The notes under the pieces are model-generated. The model was not told the origin of the DNA. It did no database searches and saw only the letters and a program-made list of their open reading frames with translations. The position numbers were made by a program, and so were the translations under genes. Shown piece after piece: positions 1 to 9,233 of a stretch of 64,000 nt of DNA. Origin of the DNA: Caldilineaceae bacterium (GTDB taxonomy: Bacteria > Chloroflexota > Anaerolineae > Caldilineales > Caldilineaceae); contig JAPKMW010000061.1 of the NCBI GenBank assembly GCA_026645575.1, forward strand, positions 5,211 to 69,210. Reading direction: 5' to 3'. The first letter of the stretch is position 1; every line of letters starts with the position of its first letter.

Positions 1-787
1 CGACGACGTTGGTGTCAAAAACAACTAATTGTGTTTTGAGTGCCGGAATCGAAGCCAGCACCGCTGCAAAGATACTGGCATAGACCACGCTGGTTGCCAT
101 CGAGCCGGACTGATCAACGCAAAGCACAATCTCCTTGACCGCCTGTTTGTGCTGCCGACCATAACCAATCAACCGTTCGGCAATCACCGTCTGGTAATCG
201 GGTTGGTAATGTTTGAGATTGGCCCGAATGGTGCGATCCCAGTTGATCTCGTTGGGGCGTGGTCGGTTATTACGCAAGGCCCGGTTGAGACTGCCGCGTA
301 CCGCCTGTTCCATGGGCTGAGTGAGACGACGCAGCAACTCCTCCACCACCTTTTGCACCACCTGCCGCATCGTCTCTCGCGCTTTGGTCGGCGCTAGATG
401 ACGCAACGACATCAAGGTCGCGACCAGGTGAACATCCGCCTCCACGGTTTGCAAAATCTCCGGCTCCAACAAGAGATGTTTGAGGTTCAGCCGCTCAATG
501 GCGTCCTGTTGCAGCACGCGCACCACAGAACTGGGGAAGTATTCGCGAATGTCACCTAACCAGCGGGCCACGCGCGGGGCCGAGCCACCCAAGCCGGCCC
601 GGCGATCCGGCGGTGCGTCCCCTTCGCTTTGCCCCTGCCCTTGATCGTAGAGCGCGCCAAGCGCTTCATCCAGCCGCGCATCCTGGCTGTTGAGGCGCAG
701 ATTGAGACCGTCCGCCGCCCCACTGCCCAGAACAAGACGCCAGCGGCGTTGGCGTTGTTGTTCGGTTATGTCGTTTTGGTTGCTCAT
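1..787 (-). CDS. VWA domain protein, partial (C-terminus beyond left edge)
   Basis: The minus strand is open from an ATG at 787 to the window edge, giving about 262 codons. The N-terminal 100 residues are helical and charged. Near residue 232 the protein reads CVDQSGSM, which matches the DxSxS metal-ion-dependent adhesion site of von Willebrand factor A domains and starts that fold. The domain then continues past the edge. VWA proteins of this kind usually act with a MoxR-type AAA ATPase as a chaperone-like pair, and DUF5682 genes are often found beside such pairs. The DUF5682 gene upstream on the same strand fits this. The 96-bp gap between the two holds a perfect hairpin. The exact role is unknown. 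Confidence 0.8.
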   Translation of the reverse strand, partial: MSNQNDITEQQRQRRWRLVLGSGAADGLNLRLNSQDARLDEALGALYDQGQGQSEGDAPPDRRAGLGGSAPRVARWLGDIREYFPSSVVRVLQQDAIERLNLKHLLLEPEILQTVEADVHLVATLMSLRHLAPTKARETMRQVVQKVVEELLRRLTQPMEQAVRGSLNRALRNNRPRPNEINWDRTIRANLKHYQPDYQTVIAERLIGYGRQHKQAVKEIVLCVDQSGSMATSVVYASIFAAVLASIPALKTQLVVFDTNVV

Positions 788-807
788 GATTTTCACCTGC
801 CTACTCA

Positions 808-880
808 ATATCACCGCGAATCATAGGATTTGCGAATCAGCCGCAGAAAAATTCGCAAATCCTATGATTCGCGGTGATAT
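808..880. repeat. Perfect 30-bp inverted repeat with 13-nt loop
   Basis: Arms at 808-837 and 851-880 are exact reverse complements, with a 13-nt loop. The element fills the gap between the DUF5682 stop and the VWA start. It lacks a T-tract, so it looks like a mobile or structural palindrome, not a simple terminator, although it could attenuate or stabilise the shared transcript. Confidence 0.9.
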
Positions 881-883
881 GTT

Positions 884-3181
884 TCATGGTGCCTGCTTAA
901 TTCCCAAAAGCTGCATCACGACCGGCAACGCTGCCATCCCTGCCGCATGATCAAACGCCTCGTCCTGCTGACCATTTGTCTGCTGTGTAGGTTGCATCCC
1001 ATGCTTCACCTTTTCACCCATCATCCGCCGTTCTCCTGGCGCAAAATCGGCAAAGGCGCGACGCACCAGCGGCAGCAACCGGATAAAGGTTTCGTCATGC
1101 AAGCCCGTCAGCCACTCATCCACCACCTGCCAGATGCGCGCATCGTGAATCAAGAGCAACCCACTGCCGCGCAACATGCCGGTGAGCCAGGCGGTGGCGT
1201 CTTCCGGTTGATTTGCCACCGAGAGCGCATAGCTAAAGCGGGTGGCGGCCTCAGCGCTATCGACCTTCTCGGCAGTCAACAGCAGACGGCAACATTTGCC
1301 GGCGATGAGACCGTGCAAACCCTCCTGTGCGGCTAACTTTTCAATAACTAGCCACCACTCGGCCAGGTACTCAACATTCTGAATCAGCATCAACGCATCA
1401 TGACAAGCCTCAATCCGGGTGAGCATGGCCTGCGCGGCAGCATCATCCAGCGAATAACAGGCGCCCGGCAAGCCAATCACAACGCGGGTGACAAAGCCGT
1501 TCAAAATATGGGTCAGCACGCCGGTGTCGGTCGCCCGGACATTGCCATAGCGCACTACCCGCGCCAGCGGCGGCAGCGCGTCCATCAGCGCAGTGACATC
1601 GTTGGCGAGCGCGGCTTCGGTCTGTAACCGCTGCACGGCAAAGTCTACCGCCGCCGGTAGATCAGCCAGCAAGGCGCTGTCGATCACCGCTGTAATGCGG
1701 GCCAGGTTGCTCTCACTTTGCAGTTGATGGTGGAGATAACTGGTGACGGCTACCTCCACCGTGTTACCCCAGATGCTGGCTTCGATCAACCGCACGGCAA
1801 ATTCCGGTTGCCACTGGAGCCGCCACGCTTCCTTAAAGGTGCCTTTGCCGCTGCTGCTGGTCAAATGACCCCAGGGCAAATCGAGCAAGAGCAACCGCCG
1901 CAACAGCTTTGACCGCGCTAAATCGGTGGGCTTGCGCAAATCCAGTTCCAGCGACCGTTCCGCCGCCTCGGCTTTGAGCCGCAACGTTCTTTGCAAGCGC
2001 GCCAGATCAGCTTGCAGGGGCGTCATTGGCGTGGTGTCAGGGACCGCACCCAACCGTTCACTGACCACCAACCTGGTTTCAATCAATCGGAGCAGCGTCG
2101 AGTCGCCAAAGCAGAGGGTGGTGAGCGCCGCTTCATTCAACTCTTCCAGACCGGGCAGCGGTTTATCCCGCAACGCAGTCAGCGTTTCCCCCAAACGCAC
2201 CGCTTCGATAACATTGGCGGTGGCGACTTCGTGACCTTCAGCGCGTAACAGATGGGCCACTTGCGCCAGCCACCCAGCGGTGACAAAGCTCGCCCGATCT
2301 CCCGGTCGGCGCTGGCTCTCCCACAAGAAGTGATACCACCCTGGCGCTGTGATGCCAGCGCGATAGCCGCTTGCCATCGCTAGTCGCCCGTAGCTCCAGG
2401 GCGTCCAGGTGGCGACGACGGGGCAGTGGGGTAAGTTCTTCAATAGGGCGGTGTCGGCTTGGGCATCGTGTTCGCCTTGGAGGGCCGGCACATGCCACGC
2501 ACCACAGATGACAGCGATACGTTGAAAACCCTCGCGCTGGGCACGACGGAGGGTTTGCCGCATCCACGCCTCGCGCAAGGCTTCGCGATAGGGCAGAGGC
2601 TGCTCGGCTTCCAGGGTGGTGCGGAGGGCGGTCATTGCTTCGGCAATGCCGGTGAAGACGGCCAGCCCTTCCGTCCGCTGCTCGACTAGCCGTTCCCACC
2701 ACCGTTCGCCATCGTCAAACCCGCCGGCCTGCGCCAATAGAGTCAACGGGTCGGCAGGCCAAGTGCGTTCTTGGAGATAGGCGGGTAAAGGTGGGGGGGC
2801 CTTGGCTTGCTCTGCGGCGGCTGCTGACGCCGCCAACTCCGCTTTGGCCTGGCGCATCAGGGCGCAATGGTGGCTCTGCGGCAGATCCATAAAACGCACC
2901 GGAACCCCCTGACGCAAACCAACCATTAATGCCTGCCACTCCGGTGAAAAGAGGGCAAAGGGGTAAAAGGCGGCGTCGGCCAAGTCATCTTCGGCATAGA
3001 TCAGCAAGGCGACTGGCGGCTCCATTGCCGCCTCGCTGGCAAGGGCGACCACCGTCTCCGCTTCGGGTGGCCCTTCAATCAGGATGAGATCAGGCTGAAT
3101 TGCCGTTAACGCCTGCACGACGCTATAGGCGGAACCGGGGCCATGATGGCGGATGCCTAAATAGAATGGCTGTTGTTGCAA
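884..3181 (-). CDS. DUF5682 family protein
   Basis: This 765-residue protein opens with YLGIRHHGPGSA and LILIEGPPEA, which I recognise as the DUF5682 N-terminus, distantly TraB/ChaN-like. The start is a TTG at 3181 preceded by AAGGGA. No signal peptide or membrane segment is visible. The middle (about 400-560) is rich in helical repeats and holds a Trp-rich stretch (LPWGHLTSSSGKG). The gene is followed on the same strand by the VWA gene. In many bacteria DUF5682 sits with MoxR ATPase, VWA and SWIM-type genes in a conserved but uncharacterised cluster, and the MoxR gene may lie left of the window. The biochemical function is not known. Confidence 0.8.
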   Translation of the reverse strand: MQQQPFYLGIRHHGPGSAYSVVQALTAIQPDLILIEGPPEAETVVALASEAAMEPPVALLIYAEDDLADAAFYPFALFSPEWQALMVGLRQGVPVRFMDLPQSHHCALMRQAKAELAASAAAAEQAKAPPPLPAYLQERTWPADPLTLLAQAGGFDDGERWWERLVEQRTEGLAVFTGIAEAMTALRTTLEAEQPLPYREALREAWMRQTLRRAQREGFQRIAVICGAWHVPALQGEHDAQADTALLKNLPHCPVVATWTPWSYGRLAMASGYRAGITAPGWYHFLWESQRRPGDRASFVTAGWLAQVAHLLRAEGHEVATANVIEAVRLGETLTALRDKPLPGLEELNEAALTTLCFGDSTLLRLIETRLVVSERLGAVPDTTPMTPLQADLARLQRTLRLKAEAAERSLELDLRKPTDLARSKLLRRLLLLDLPWGHLTSSSGKGTFKEAWRLQWQPEFAVRLIEASIWGNTVEVAVTSYLHHQLQSESNLARITAVIDSALLADLPAAVDFAVQRLQTEAALANDVTALMDALPPLARVVRYGNVRATDTGVLTHILNGFVTRVVIGLPGACYSLDDAAAQAMLTRIEACHDALMLIQNVEYLAEWWLVIEKLAAQEGLHGLIAGKCCRLLLTAEKVDSAEAATRFSYALSVANQPEDATAWLTGMLRGSGLLLIHDARIWQVVDEWLTGLHDETFIRLLPLVRRAFADFAPGERRMMGEKVKHGMQPTQQTNGQQDEAFDHAAGMAALPVVMQLLGIKQAP

Positions 3182-3473
3182 AAGTCCCTTCCTCTTGCTG
3201 CGAGAAACGTTTGACGCACGCGATCAAGCCTATTTTACCATAGAACAAGCTTGCTACGGAATAAGTGTCAAGGCTGCTGCTACCATTGAGGAAAAGCATG
3301 CTACGGACCACGTCCAGAGGAAACCGTCATCGATTGGCCGGCAACCGTTCGGCGCGTCATAAAATCTACTTGATAGAGCGTAGATTGAATGTTACACTTA
3401 CTCTGACAACCGTGGGGGTCAATCACCCAATCCCTAAGCACCCAAACCTAAGCACTTAATTTAGGAGTCACTC

Positions 3474-4682
3474 ATGTCTTCCACAACCACAATCATTATC
3501 GGCGGCGGCGTCATCGGGTTGAGTACGGCCTATCACCTGGCGCGCAAGGGCGTGGGCAAAACGATTCTGCTGGAAAAAGGGCCAGTGGGCGACGGGTCGA
3601 GCAGTCGCGCCGGCGGCATTATCACCGGTTTGCTTTGGAGCGAGACCGGTGTGCTGGCGCGCAAGCGCAGTCTGGCGCTTTATCGTGAATTGTCAGAAGA
3701 TTTGCCCGGCTATCGTTTTGGCGATGTGGGTTGTCTCAATCTTTTTGACCCGCCTTCCTGGCCGGAACGGTTGCGCCTGCTGCCGCTCTATGACCGCTTG
3801 GGCGCACCCTATGAAATCCTCGACGCGACCGAAATCCGCCACCGCTGGCCGGAACTCACCCCAGCCGCAAGCGACATTGGCCTCTTTGACCCGTTGGGCG
3901 GCTATAGTGAACCGGAGGAGTACATTCCGGCGCTGGCGCAACGGTGTCGTGAGCTAGGGGTGGAGATTCGTGAAGGGGAACAAGTGACTGGCTTCATCCA
4001 GCGCAACGGGCGCGTGACCGGCGTCACAACGGCGGCGGAAACCATCGAAGGCGATGCGGTGGTTTGCACGGTTCACACCTGGACAAACCAGTTGTTGGCG
4101 CAACTGGGCTGGCCGGCGCCCTTCAAAGCCTTTGTCCACCAGCGCTATGTCACTGCGCCGCTGTCGGCTGATCCGCAGGCGCTGATCCACCTGCCGGCGA
4201 TCAACGCCAACCCGTATAATGGCTACTTGCGTCCTGCCCGCGGCCATCGCGTGTTGGCCGGTGGCGAAACCGCCTGGCGCGAAGAATTCCGTACACCATC
4301 GGCTGATTTCCACATGTCGGCGCTCACCGTGCCGGCGACGGTGCCAACGAAACTGGCCGCCGACTTGACGCCGTTACTGCCACGGCTGGGCCAAACCCAC
4401 TGGGAGACGGAAAAGGTTGGCCTGATCGCCTTTGCCCTCGATGGTGAGCCGCTGCTGGGGCCGGTGGCGCAATTGCCGGGGCTGTATCTGGGTTGTGCGT
4501 TCCATTCGGGCGGCTTTGCCTATAACCCGGTGGCCGGTCTGCTCCTGGCCGAGTTTGTGGCCGATGGGCGGACACAGATCGATGTCAGCACCTTCTCTCC
4601 CGATCGTTTTGCGCCCGGTGAAGTGGCCGATTACCTGGCGACGACCGTGGCGCAGGAGGCGGCGGTGCGGCGGCGACATTGA
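3474..4682 (+). CDS. FAD-dependent oxidoreductase, DAO / sarcosine-oxidase-beta-like
   Basis: 402 residues. Residues 6-35 form the Rossmann dinucleotide site (IIIGGGVIGLSTAYHLA followed by a Glu-ending strand, LLEKG). The GSSSRAGGI stretch that follows is the usual flavin-contacting turn of the glycine/D-amino-acid oxidase family. The C-terminal part (YLGCAFHSGGFAYNPVAG) is the family's second FAD-contact region. It probably oxidises a secondary or N-methyl amine or an amino acid, with an unknown acceptor. The ATG at 3474 has TAGGAG 8 nt upstream. It appears to be a single-gene transcript. The substrate cannot be inferred from the neighbours. Confidence 0.85.
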   Translation: MSSTTTIIIGGGVIGLSTAYHLARKGVGKTILLEKGPVGDGSSSRAGGIITGLLWSETGVLARKRSLALYRELSEDLPGYRFGDVGCLNLFDPPSWPERLRLLPLYDRLGAPYEILDATEIRHRWPELTPAASDIGLFDPLGGYSEPEEYIPALAQRCRELGVEIREGEQVTGFIQRNGRVTGVTTAAETIEGDAVVCTVHTWTNQLLAQLGWPAPFKAFVHQRYVTAPLSADPQALIHLPAINANPYNGYLRPARGHRVLAGGETAWREEFRTPSADFHMSALTVPATVPTKLAADLTPLLPRLGQTHWETEKVGLIAFALDGEPLLGPVAQLPGLYLGCAFHSGGFAYNPVAGLLLAEFVADGRTQIDVSTFSPDRFAPGEVADYLATTVAQEAAVRRRH

Positions 4683-4721
4683 ATCAGCACGATTTGTTCT
4701 GTCAGCGATTTTATTGCTTTG

Positions 4722-4730
4722 TGCTATAAT
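4722..4730 (+). promoter_or_regulatory. Extended -10 promoter of the toxin-antitoxin relic
   Basis: TGCTATAAT is a perfect extended -10 element (TGn plus TATAAT). It lies 47 bp upstream of the small ORF at 4778, and no good -35 is visible. Confidence 0.45.
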
Positions 4731-4777
4731 CAACGACAATGAAATCGCTCTCTTACCGTTATCGGCGCGGGATACAG

Positions 4778-4888
4778 ATGAAACAAATTACAATACGTGA
4801 ACGGCCGATCGTCCGAGAACTGACGCCTGAACGCATCAGGTTTAACGAACTCCTCGAACGCAGCCACCGCAGCGATGAGGTAGCCTGA
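4778..4888 (+). CDS. Small antitoxin-like ORF (36 aa)
   Basis: The ORF encodes 36 residues, starting MKQITIRERPIVREL and ending RSDEVA. Its TGA stop overlaps the ATG of the next frame (ATGA), the typical coupling of a toxin-antitoxin pair. The following reading frame is a broken DUF5615/PIN-like toxin, so this is probably the partner, either intact or shortened. There is only a weak GGGA ribosome site. I do not recognise a domain. Evidence is mainly position and overlap. Confidence 0.4.
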   Translation: MKQITIRERPIVRELTPERIRFNELLERSHRSDEVA

Positions 4889-5056
4889 TGCAGATCATTC
4901 TTGCCGACCAGAACTGTGAGGGGCAGGCAGAAGCCATCTTCGACAAAACGTGTGATACCTGATCCAGTCTACCGCAAACGCTGCGCAGAGCGTTTGGCCG
5001 AAATTGTCTATGATTTAGAAATCTTGCGCGGCGTCATGCGCATCTTTATCCCTTAA
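4888..5056 (+). pseudogene. Internally deleted DUF5615/PIN-like toxin gene
   Basis: The ATG at 4888 gives MQIILADQNCEGQAEAIFD, which resembles the start of DUF5615/PIN-like toxins (Asp-rich first strand). The frame stops after 24 residues. From 4952, in another frame, the sequence reads VIPDPVYRKRCAERLAEIVY and continues to a TAA at 5054. That resembles the C-terminal helix of the same kind of protein. The simplest reading is that the middle (roughly 70-100 codons) was deleted with a frameshift. Family assignment is from memory and moderate; the broken state is seen directly. Confidence 0.5.
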
Positions 5057-5114
5057 AATCCTGCTTTTCACATTTCGTTGCCATCTTAACGTCAAGCAAC
5101 GATCCGACTCAGCC

Positions 5115-6407
5115 TTAGATCATCCCCGGATAGATCGACGCCTGACTCAACAGTCCCGCTATGCCATCAAAATCAAAGATGCGACGATTGCGCTGTGCCG
5201 GATTGAGCCGACGGTAGAGGCGATTAGCGAGCGGCATCATCAGGCTGGCTTCCCCATGCCCACGCAGTTGGAGACCAACCGTCGCCAGTTCAACAATGGT
5301 TTCGAGAAAGCGGGGGGCTGGCTGGGGTGCGGCCAGCCCAAAGCGGATCGCCTGCTGGTGATAGGTGCGCATGATCGACCAGTAATCGTCGCCCAGCGTA
5401 CTTTGCACGTAAGCGTCAATGGCGTCAGCCGCCTCGATCAGGCCGACACTCAAAGTCATGGCGGCCATCTGTTCCGGCCACGGTTGTTGACAGGCCGGAC
5501 GAATTTCAATCGTGCCGTAGGATGTGCGCAAGCGGGCGCTGTTCCAGATGTAATGTTCGTGGAACAAAAAGGCGGCGAAATCAGGGCCATGCTCGCGCAG
5601 ATAGTCGGTGAAGGGGCGGCTGACCGGGATCACCTCACCGCCGGCGCGGGCGATGAGGTAGGTGGATTGGGAGACAGTACGGACATAATCGACGATGCTA
5701 GTATAAGGTCGCGCCGGCATCCCGTGGCGATGTTCGGTGGCGTGGATGTTGACATTGCGCCCTTCGCGGCTGCTGCAAAAGCGGCTCAACCGTCCGCTGT
5801 GAATGGGGGAATTGCCACAAAGGGCAATCAACACCGGCGCCATCAGGTTGCCGAAATTGAGTAGCTTGACCAGTTCAGATCGCCCAATCGCCACATGGCA
5901 TTGGTCGCTGGCGGTGACGGTGTACCAAAGCCACTCGGCCCCCATCGCCCGGTAGAGACTCTGGTAGCGCTGTTTGGGCGCCATGATTGTCAGCGTCGGC
6001 GGCGTAACCGGCTGGATGCCATAGCCCAGCACCCGCCAATCTACGCGTGCCGCCAGCCGCACAATTGGCAAGACCGCTTCGACCATAATGGCTTGCACTT
6101 CAAAAAGGGTCTGACAGGGACGGGTGTTCACCTCAATCGTACCAACGCCCACCTCCAGCGCATATTTGTAATCCTTCCCATCGACGCCGACAATCAGCCG
6201 CTCGTTACCGCTGTCATAATGGGCCGTTAGCCCTTGGGTGGCGCGCACTTGTTCCAACAGACGCCGGGCATCCGCCGCTTCCCCCGTCGCCTTGACCACT
6301 GGATACTCAGCTTCACGACCAATGGTGCGTTGCGTCGGCGTCTCGACCGGAAACGCCGCCATGAATTGGGTGGCTAACGCATCAACGACCTCATCCAGAT
6401 CATACAT
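5115..6407 (-). CDS. Glutamate-cysteine ligase family 2 (GCS2) protein
   Basis: 430 residues. The N-terminal GREAEYPVV is the family's ATP/Mg-binding 'G-E-E' strand, VGVGTIEVNTRP the second acidic strand, and CHVAIGRSEL with TIEIRPACQQPW the later core motifs of the carboxylate-amine ligase / GCS2 fold. Such enzymes join glutamate to cysteine or another amine using ATP. Whether this one makes gamma-glutamylcysteine or another gamma-glutamyl amide is not visible. The ATG at 6407 has AGGAGG 7 nt upstream. The HAD hydrolase gene lies 26 bp downstream of the end of its neighbour transcript direction (HAD is upstream), so the two are probably co-transcribed. Confidence 0.7.
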   Translation of the reverse strand: MYDLDEVVDALATQFMAAFPVETPTQRTIGREAEYPVVKATGEAADARRLLEQVRATQGLTAHYDSGNERLIVGVDGKDYKYALEVGVGTIEVNTRPCQTLFEVQAIMVEAVLPIVRLAARVDWRVLGYGIQPVTPPTLTIMAPKQRYQSLYRAMGAEWLWYTVTASDQCHVAIGRSELVKLLNFGNLMAPVLIALCGNSPIHSGRLSRFCSSREGRNVNIHATEHRHGMPARPYTSIVDYVRTVSQSTYLIARAGGEVIPVSRPFTDYLREHGPDFAAFLFHEHYIWNSARLRTSYGTIEIRPACQQPWPEQMAAMTLSVGLIEAADAIDAYVQSTLGDDYWSIMRTYHQQAIRFGLAAPQPAPRFLETIVELATVGLQLRGHGEASLMMPLANRLYRRLNPAQRNRRIFDFDGIAGLLSQASIYPGMI

Positions 6408-6433
6408 GCGACCTCCTAGCTGCTACTTGCCAC

Positions 6434-7204
6434 TCAATCCAACCGCCCAACAAGGCGCGGTAGATCGTTCAACTGCCGACAGACGGCATGGGCGCGGGTG
6501 TGTTGACTGCCCCGATCAACAATCCCGGTAAAGAGAATCGCTTTCATGCCAATCGACAACGGCCCCGCGACATCATTGCTCTCTCGGTCGCCGATATGGA
6601 CAATCTCGGTCGGCACCACGTCCAGCCCCATGGCCGCCTGGCGAAAGACCGCAGTTGCCGGCTTGGAGGCGCGAATTTCATCGGAGAAGACCAGATAGCT
6701 GAAGTAGGGCAGAATGCCCTGGCGATCCAGCAGATGACGCAACCCACGCCCATGAGTGTGGATCGTATCGGAAATGATGCCCAGCTTATATTCGCGCGCC
6801 AGCAATTCCAATGTATAATGAAGACCAGGGACAAAATCGGGGGGGATGCGCACTTCCATCGTCTCGATCTCGCGTACCAACTCATCGATTTCGCGCACGA
6901 GGCTGGCATATTGGCCCGGTTTGGGCGAGAGGCCCAGGTGTTCATAAGCGTAGTAAATACGGGTGGTGACGCCAGGGGTGTTGTGGTTGTTGTGCCACTC
7001 TTCGCGAAAACGCTGGTTGGCGACATCGTAGGCGGCCATCGCTTGTTCGGCGCAAATATGGGGATAGAGGGCGCCAATGCGCTTGGCAAAGAGCTGTTTG
7101 CGCGCCAATGGCTTACTCGGCAACCCCAACGCCGCCCGCTTGGGTTCGTCCGAATCGTCAATGGCTAAGGTATCCCAAAAGTCAAACGTAATCGCCCGAA
7201 TCAT
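6434..7204 (-). CDS. HAD-superfamily hydrolase
   Basis: 256 residues from the ATG at 7204, which places the canonical HAD motif I (FDFWDTL) at residues 7-13. Motif II lies around IISDT, motif III at the SKPAT lysine, and motif IV at HIGDRESND, followed by AGPLSIGMKAILFTG. The cap domain between motif I and motif II is helical (C1 type), as in phosphoglycolate-phosphatase-like enzymes. The frame stays open upstream to 7447, but that extension translates a tandem repeat (LPVYLSPCLPV), so it was excluded. The substrate is unknown. Confidence 0.8.
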   Translation of the reverse strand: MIRAITFDFWDTLAIDDSDEPKRAALGLPSKPLARKQLFAKRIGALYPHICAEQAMAAYDVANQRFREEWHNNHNTPGVTTRIYYAYEHLGLSPKPGQYASLVREIDELVREIETMEVRIPPDFVPGLHYTLELLAREYKLGIISDTIHTHGRGLRHLLDRQGILPYFSYLVFSDEIRASKPATAVFRQAAMGLDVVPTEIVHIGDRESNDVAGPLSIGMKAILFTGIVDRGSQHTRAHAVCRQLNDLPRLVGRLD

Positions 7205-7239
7205 AGGGGGTATCATAGCATAGATGGATGGCGGCGGCA

Positions 7240-7345
7240 AAGGAGATAGGGAGACAGGGAGACAGGGAGACAGGTAAACAGGTAAACAGGTAAACAGGGT
7301 GACAGGTAGACAGGGTGACAGGTAGACTGGGAGACTGGGGGAGGG
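7240..7345. repeat. Short-word tandem repeat (GGGAGACA / GGTAAACA units)
   Basis: Eight-base words of the type gggagaca, ggtaaaca and gggtgaca run tandemly between the divergent HAD and rsmA genes. The same GTGACAGG word recurs inside several genes and in other gaps of this window. Confidence 0.85.
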
Positions 7346-7360
7346 TTTAGGTTGAGGAGG

Positions 7361-8215
7361 ATGATTGAGACAAAAGAGTTGTTGCGGCGTTATGCGGTGA
7401 ATCCAAAGCAGTCGTTGGCGCAGAATTTTTTGATGGAGGCGACCCATCTGGTGCGCATTGCGGACGCGGCGGCATTGACGGCGACGGATACAGTGCTGGA
7501 GATTGGGCCGGGTTTAGGCTCGTTGACCCAATACCTGGCGGCGCAGGCAGGGCGGGTGGTGGCAGTTGAGTTGGATGATCGGTTGATCGAACTCCTACGC
7601 ACCCATTTTGCCGATCAACCGCATGTTCAGATTGTGCATGGCGATATTTTGACGTTGGAACCGGGGGCGTTAGTCCGCGCGGCGCCCAACGAGGAGGCGA
7701 CAGCGTATAAGGTTGTCGCGAATTTGCCTTATTACATTACCAACGCCGTCTTGCGTCACCTGTTGGAAAGAGATTGCCGACCTACACAGATTGTCGTCCT
7801 GGTGCAAAAAGAGGTGGCCGAGCGGATCTGCGCCCAGCCGGGGGATCTGTCGCTGTTGGCCGTGAGCGTGCAATTTTATGCCGAGCCGACCCTGGTCCAT
7901 CGTGTCCCAGCCGGCGCCTTCTATCCGCCGCCCAAAGTTGATAGCGCCGTTTTACACCTGGCGGTGCGGCCCGAACCCGCCGTTGCCGATGTCAACCCTG
8001 TTGCGTTCTTCCGGGTCGTGCGCGCCGGGTTTAGTCAAAAGCGCAAACAGTTGGGCAACACCCTGAGCGGCGGTCTTCACCTGCCTAAAGCCGAGCTAAC
8101 CGCCACCCTCACCAACCTGGGCATCGATCCTACCCGGCGCGCCGAAACCCTGACCCTTGAAGAGTGGGGCGTTCTGACCCGTGCTTTAGCTGCCAACGTG
8201 AAACGTGATTCGTGA
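7361..8215 (+). CDS. rsmA: 16S rRNA (adenine1518/1519-N6)-dimethyltransferase
   Basis: The protein is about 284 residues, normal for RsmA/KsgA. It contains the SLAQNFL signature near the N-terminus, SAM motif I (EIGPGLGSLT), motif II (VAVELDD), the GDIL motif and the catalytic NLPYYIT motif that grips the target adenine. The C-terminal helical domain (FSQKRKQLGNTL) is also typical. It dimethylates two adjacent adenines in helix 45 of 16S rRNA during 30S maturation. The start is uncertain. ATG 7361 directly abuts an AGGAGG, and a TTG at 7352 preceded by GGGAGGG is an alternative adding three residues. Confidence 0.93.
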   Translation: MIETKELLRRYAVNPKQSLAQNFLMEATHLVRIADAAALTATDTVLEIGPGLGSLTQYLAAQAGRVVAVELDDRLIELLRTHFADQPHVQIVHGDILTLEPGALVRAAPNEEATAYKVVANLPYYITNAVLRHLLERDCRPTQIVVLVQKEVAERICAQPGDLSLLAVSVQFYAEPTLVHRVPAGAFYPPPKVDSAVLHLAVRPEPAVADVNPVAFFRVVRAGFSQKRKQLGNTLSGGLHLPKAELTATLTNLGIDPTRRAETLTLEEWGVLTRALAANVKRDS

Positions 8216-8394
8216 AACGTGATTCATAGTTTGCCCTGGTGTATTGGTAAAAATCACGCAGCATGTAGCACGAATCACGATCCACGCCCCAAGTAACTGG
8301 TTCGTAACCTTGCTTTGGTATAGTACGGAAAGATTCAGTGTAAAATTAGCCCAGTTACCAGAACCAGTTACCAGAAATAGAGAAGGAACGTCTA

Positions 8395-9213
8395 ATGATG
8401 ATTGAATCATTGGAGAGCGTCAACGCGCCGGTGTTGACACGCTCCCCCCACGGTCGCCTTCAAGAGAAAGTTGCCATTGTCACCGGGGGCGCACGCGGCA
8501 TCGGCGCAACCACGGCGCTCACCTTTGCCCGCGAAGGCGCAAAAGTTGTTATTTGTGATGTGAATGAAGCGCTTGGTCTGGAAGTCGCCACCACGATCAA
8601 CAATGTGTTGGGTAACGGCCTGCCGGCGGCGATCTTTTTGCCCGTCAATGTCGTCGATGCCACCAGTGTCGCCCAGATGGTGCAAGAAGCGGTGGCCCAG
8701 TTCGGTCATGTCGATATTTTGGTCAACAACGCCGGCGTCACCCGCGATGCCCAACTCAAAAAGATGACCGATGAAGAGTTCGACTTTGTCATCGACATCA
8801 ATTTGAAGGGCGTCTTCAACTGTGGCCGGGCTGCGGCCAACCAGATGTTGGAGCAGGGCAAGGGGGGTGTCATCCTCAACGCCGCCAGCATTGTCGGTCT
8901 TGATGGCAACTTCGGCCAGACCAACTACGCCGCCACCAAAGCCGCTGTCGTCGGCATGACCAAAGTTTGGGCGCGTGAGCTGGGGCCAAAGGGGATTCGG
9001 GTCAATGCCGTCGCTCCCGGTTTTATCGAAACACCCATGACGGCCAAAATGCCGGAAAAGGTCTACCAGATGATGGTAGACAAGACGCCACTCCGTCGCG
9101 CCGGTCAGGCCCAGGATGTGGCGAATGCCTACCTCTGGTTAGCCAGCGAGGAAGCCAGCTTTGTCAATGGGGTGGTTCTACGCATTGATGGCGGGATTGT
9201 GATTGGAACGTAA
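8395..9213 (+). CDS. fabG: SDR-family oxidoreductase, 3-oxoacyl-ACP-reductase-like
   Basis: 272 residues of the classical short-chain dehydrogenase type. The cofactor site is TGGARGIGATTAL (about 28-40). NNAG stabilises the sheet. The catalytic triad is Ser in NAASIVG plus YAATK. The DVNE after the second strand suggests NAD(H) or mixed specificity instead of strict NADPH use. An N-terminal extension of about 20 residues precedes the fold. It reduces a 3-oxoacyl thioester or oxidises a related alcohol. As it is outside a fatty-acid cluster, the fabG symbol is by similarity only. It is transcribed alone. Confidence 0.75.
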   Translation: MMIESLESVNAPVLTRSPHGRLQEKVAIVTGGARGIGATTALTFAREGAKVVICDVNEALGLEVATTINNVLGNGLPAAIFLPVNVVDATSVAQMVQEAVAQFGHVDILVNNAGVTRDAQLKKMTDEEFDFVIDINLKGVFNCGRAAANQMLEQGKGGVILNAASIVGLDGNFGQTNYAATKAAVVGMTKVWARELGPKGIRVNAVAPGFIETPMTAKMPEKVYQMMVDKTPLRRAGQAQDVANAYLWLASEEASFVNGVVLRIDGGIVIGT

Positions 9214-9233
9214 GCTTTGCGATTGAAATGCCT

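Noticed and set aside
7205..7447. N-terminal extension of the HAD hydrolase
   Set aside because: It translates the short-word tandem repeat and leaves the HAD motif I far from the N-terminus. The ATG at 7204 gives the normal family start.
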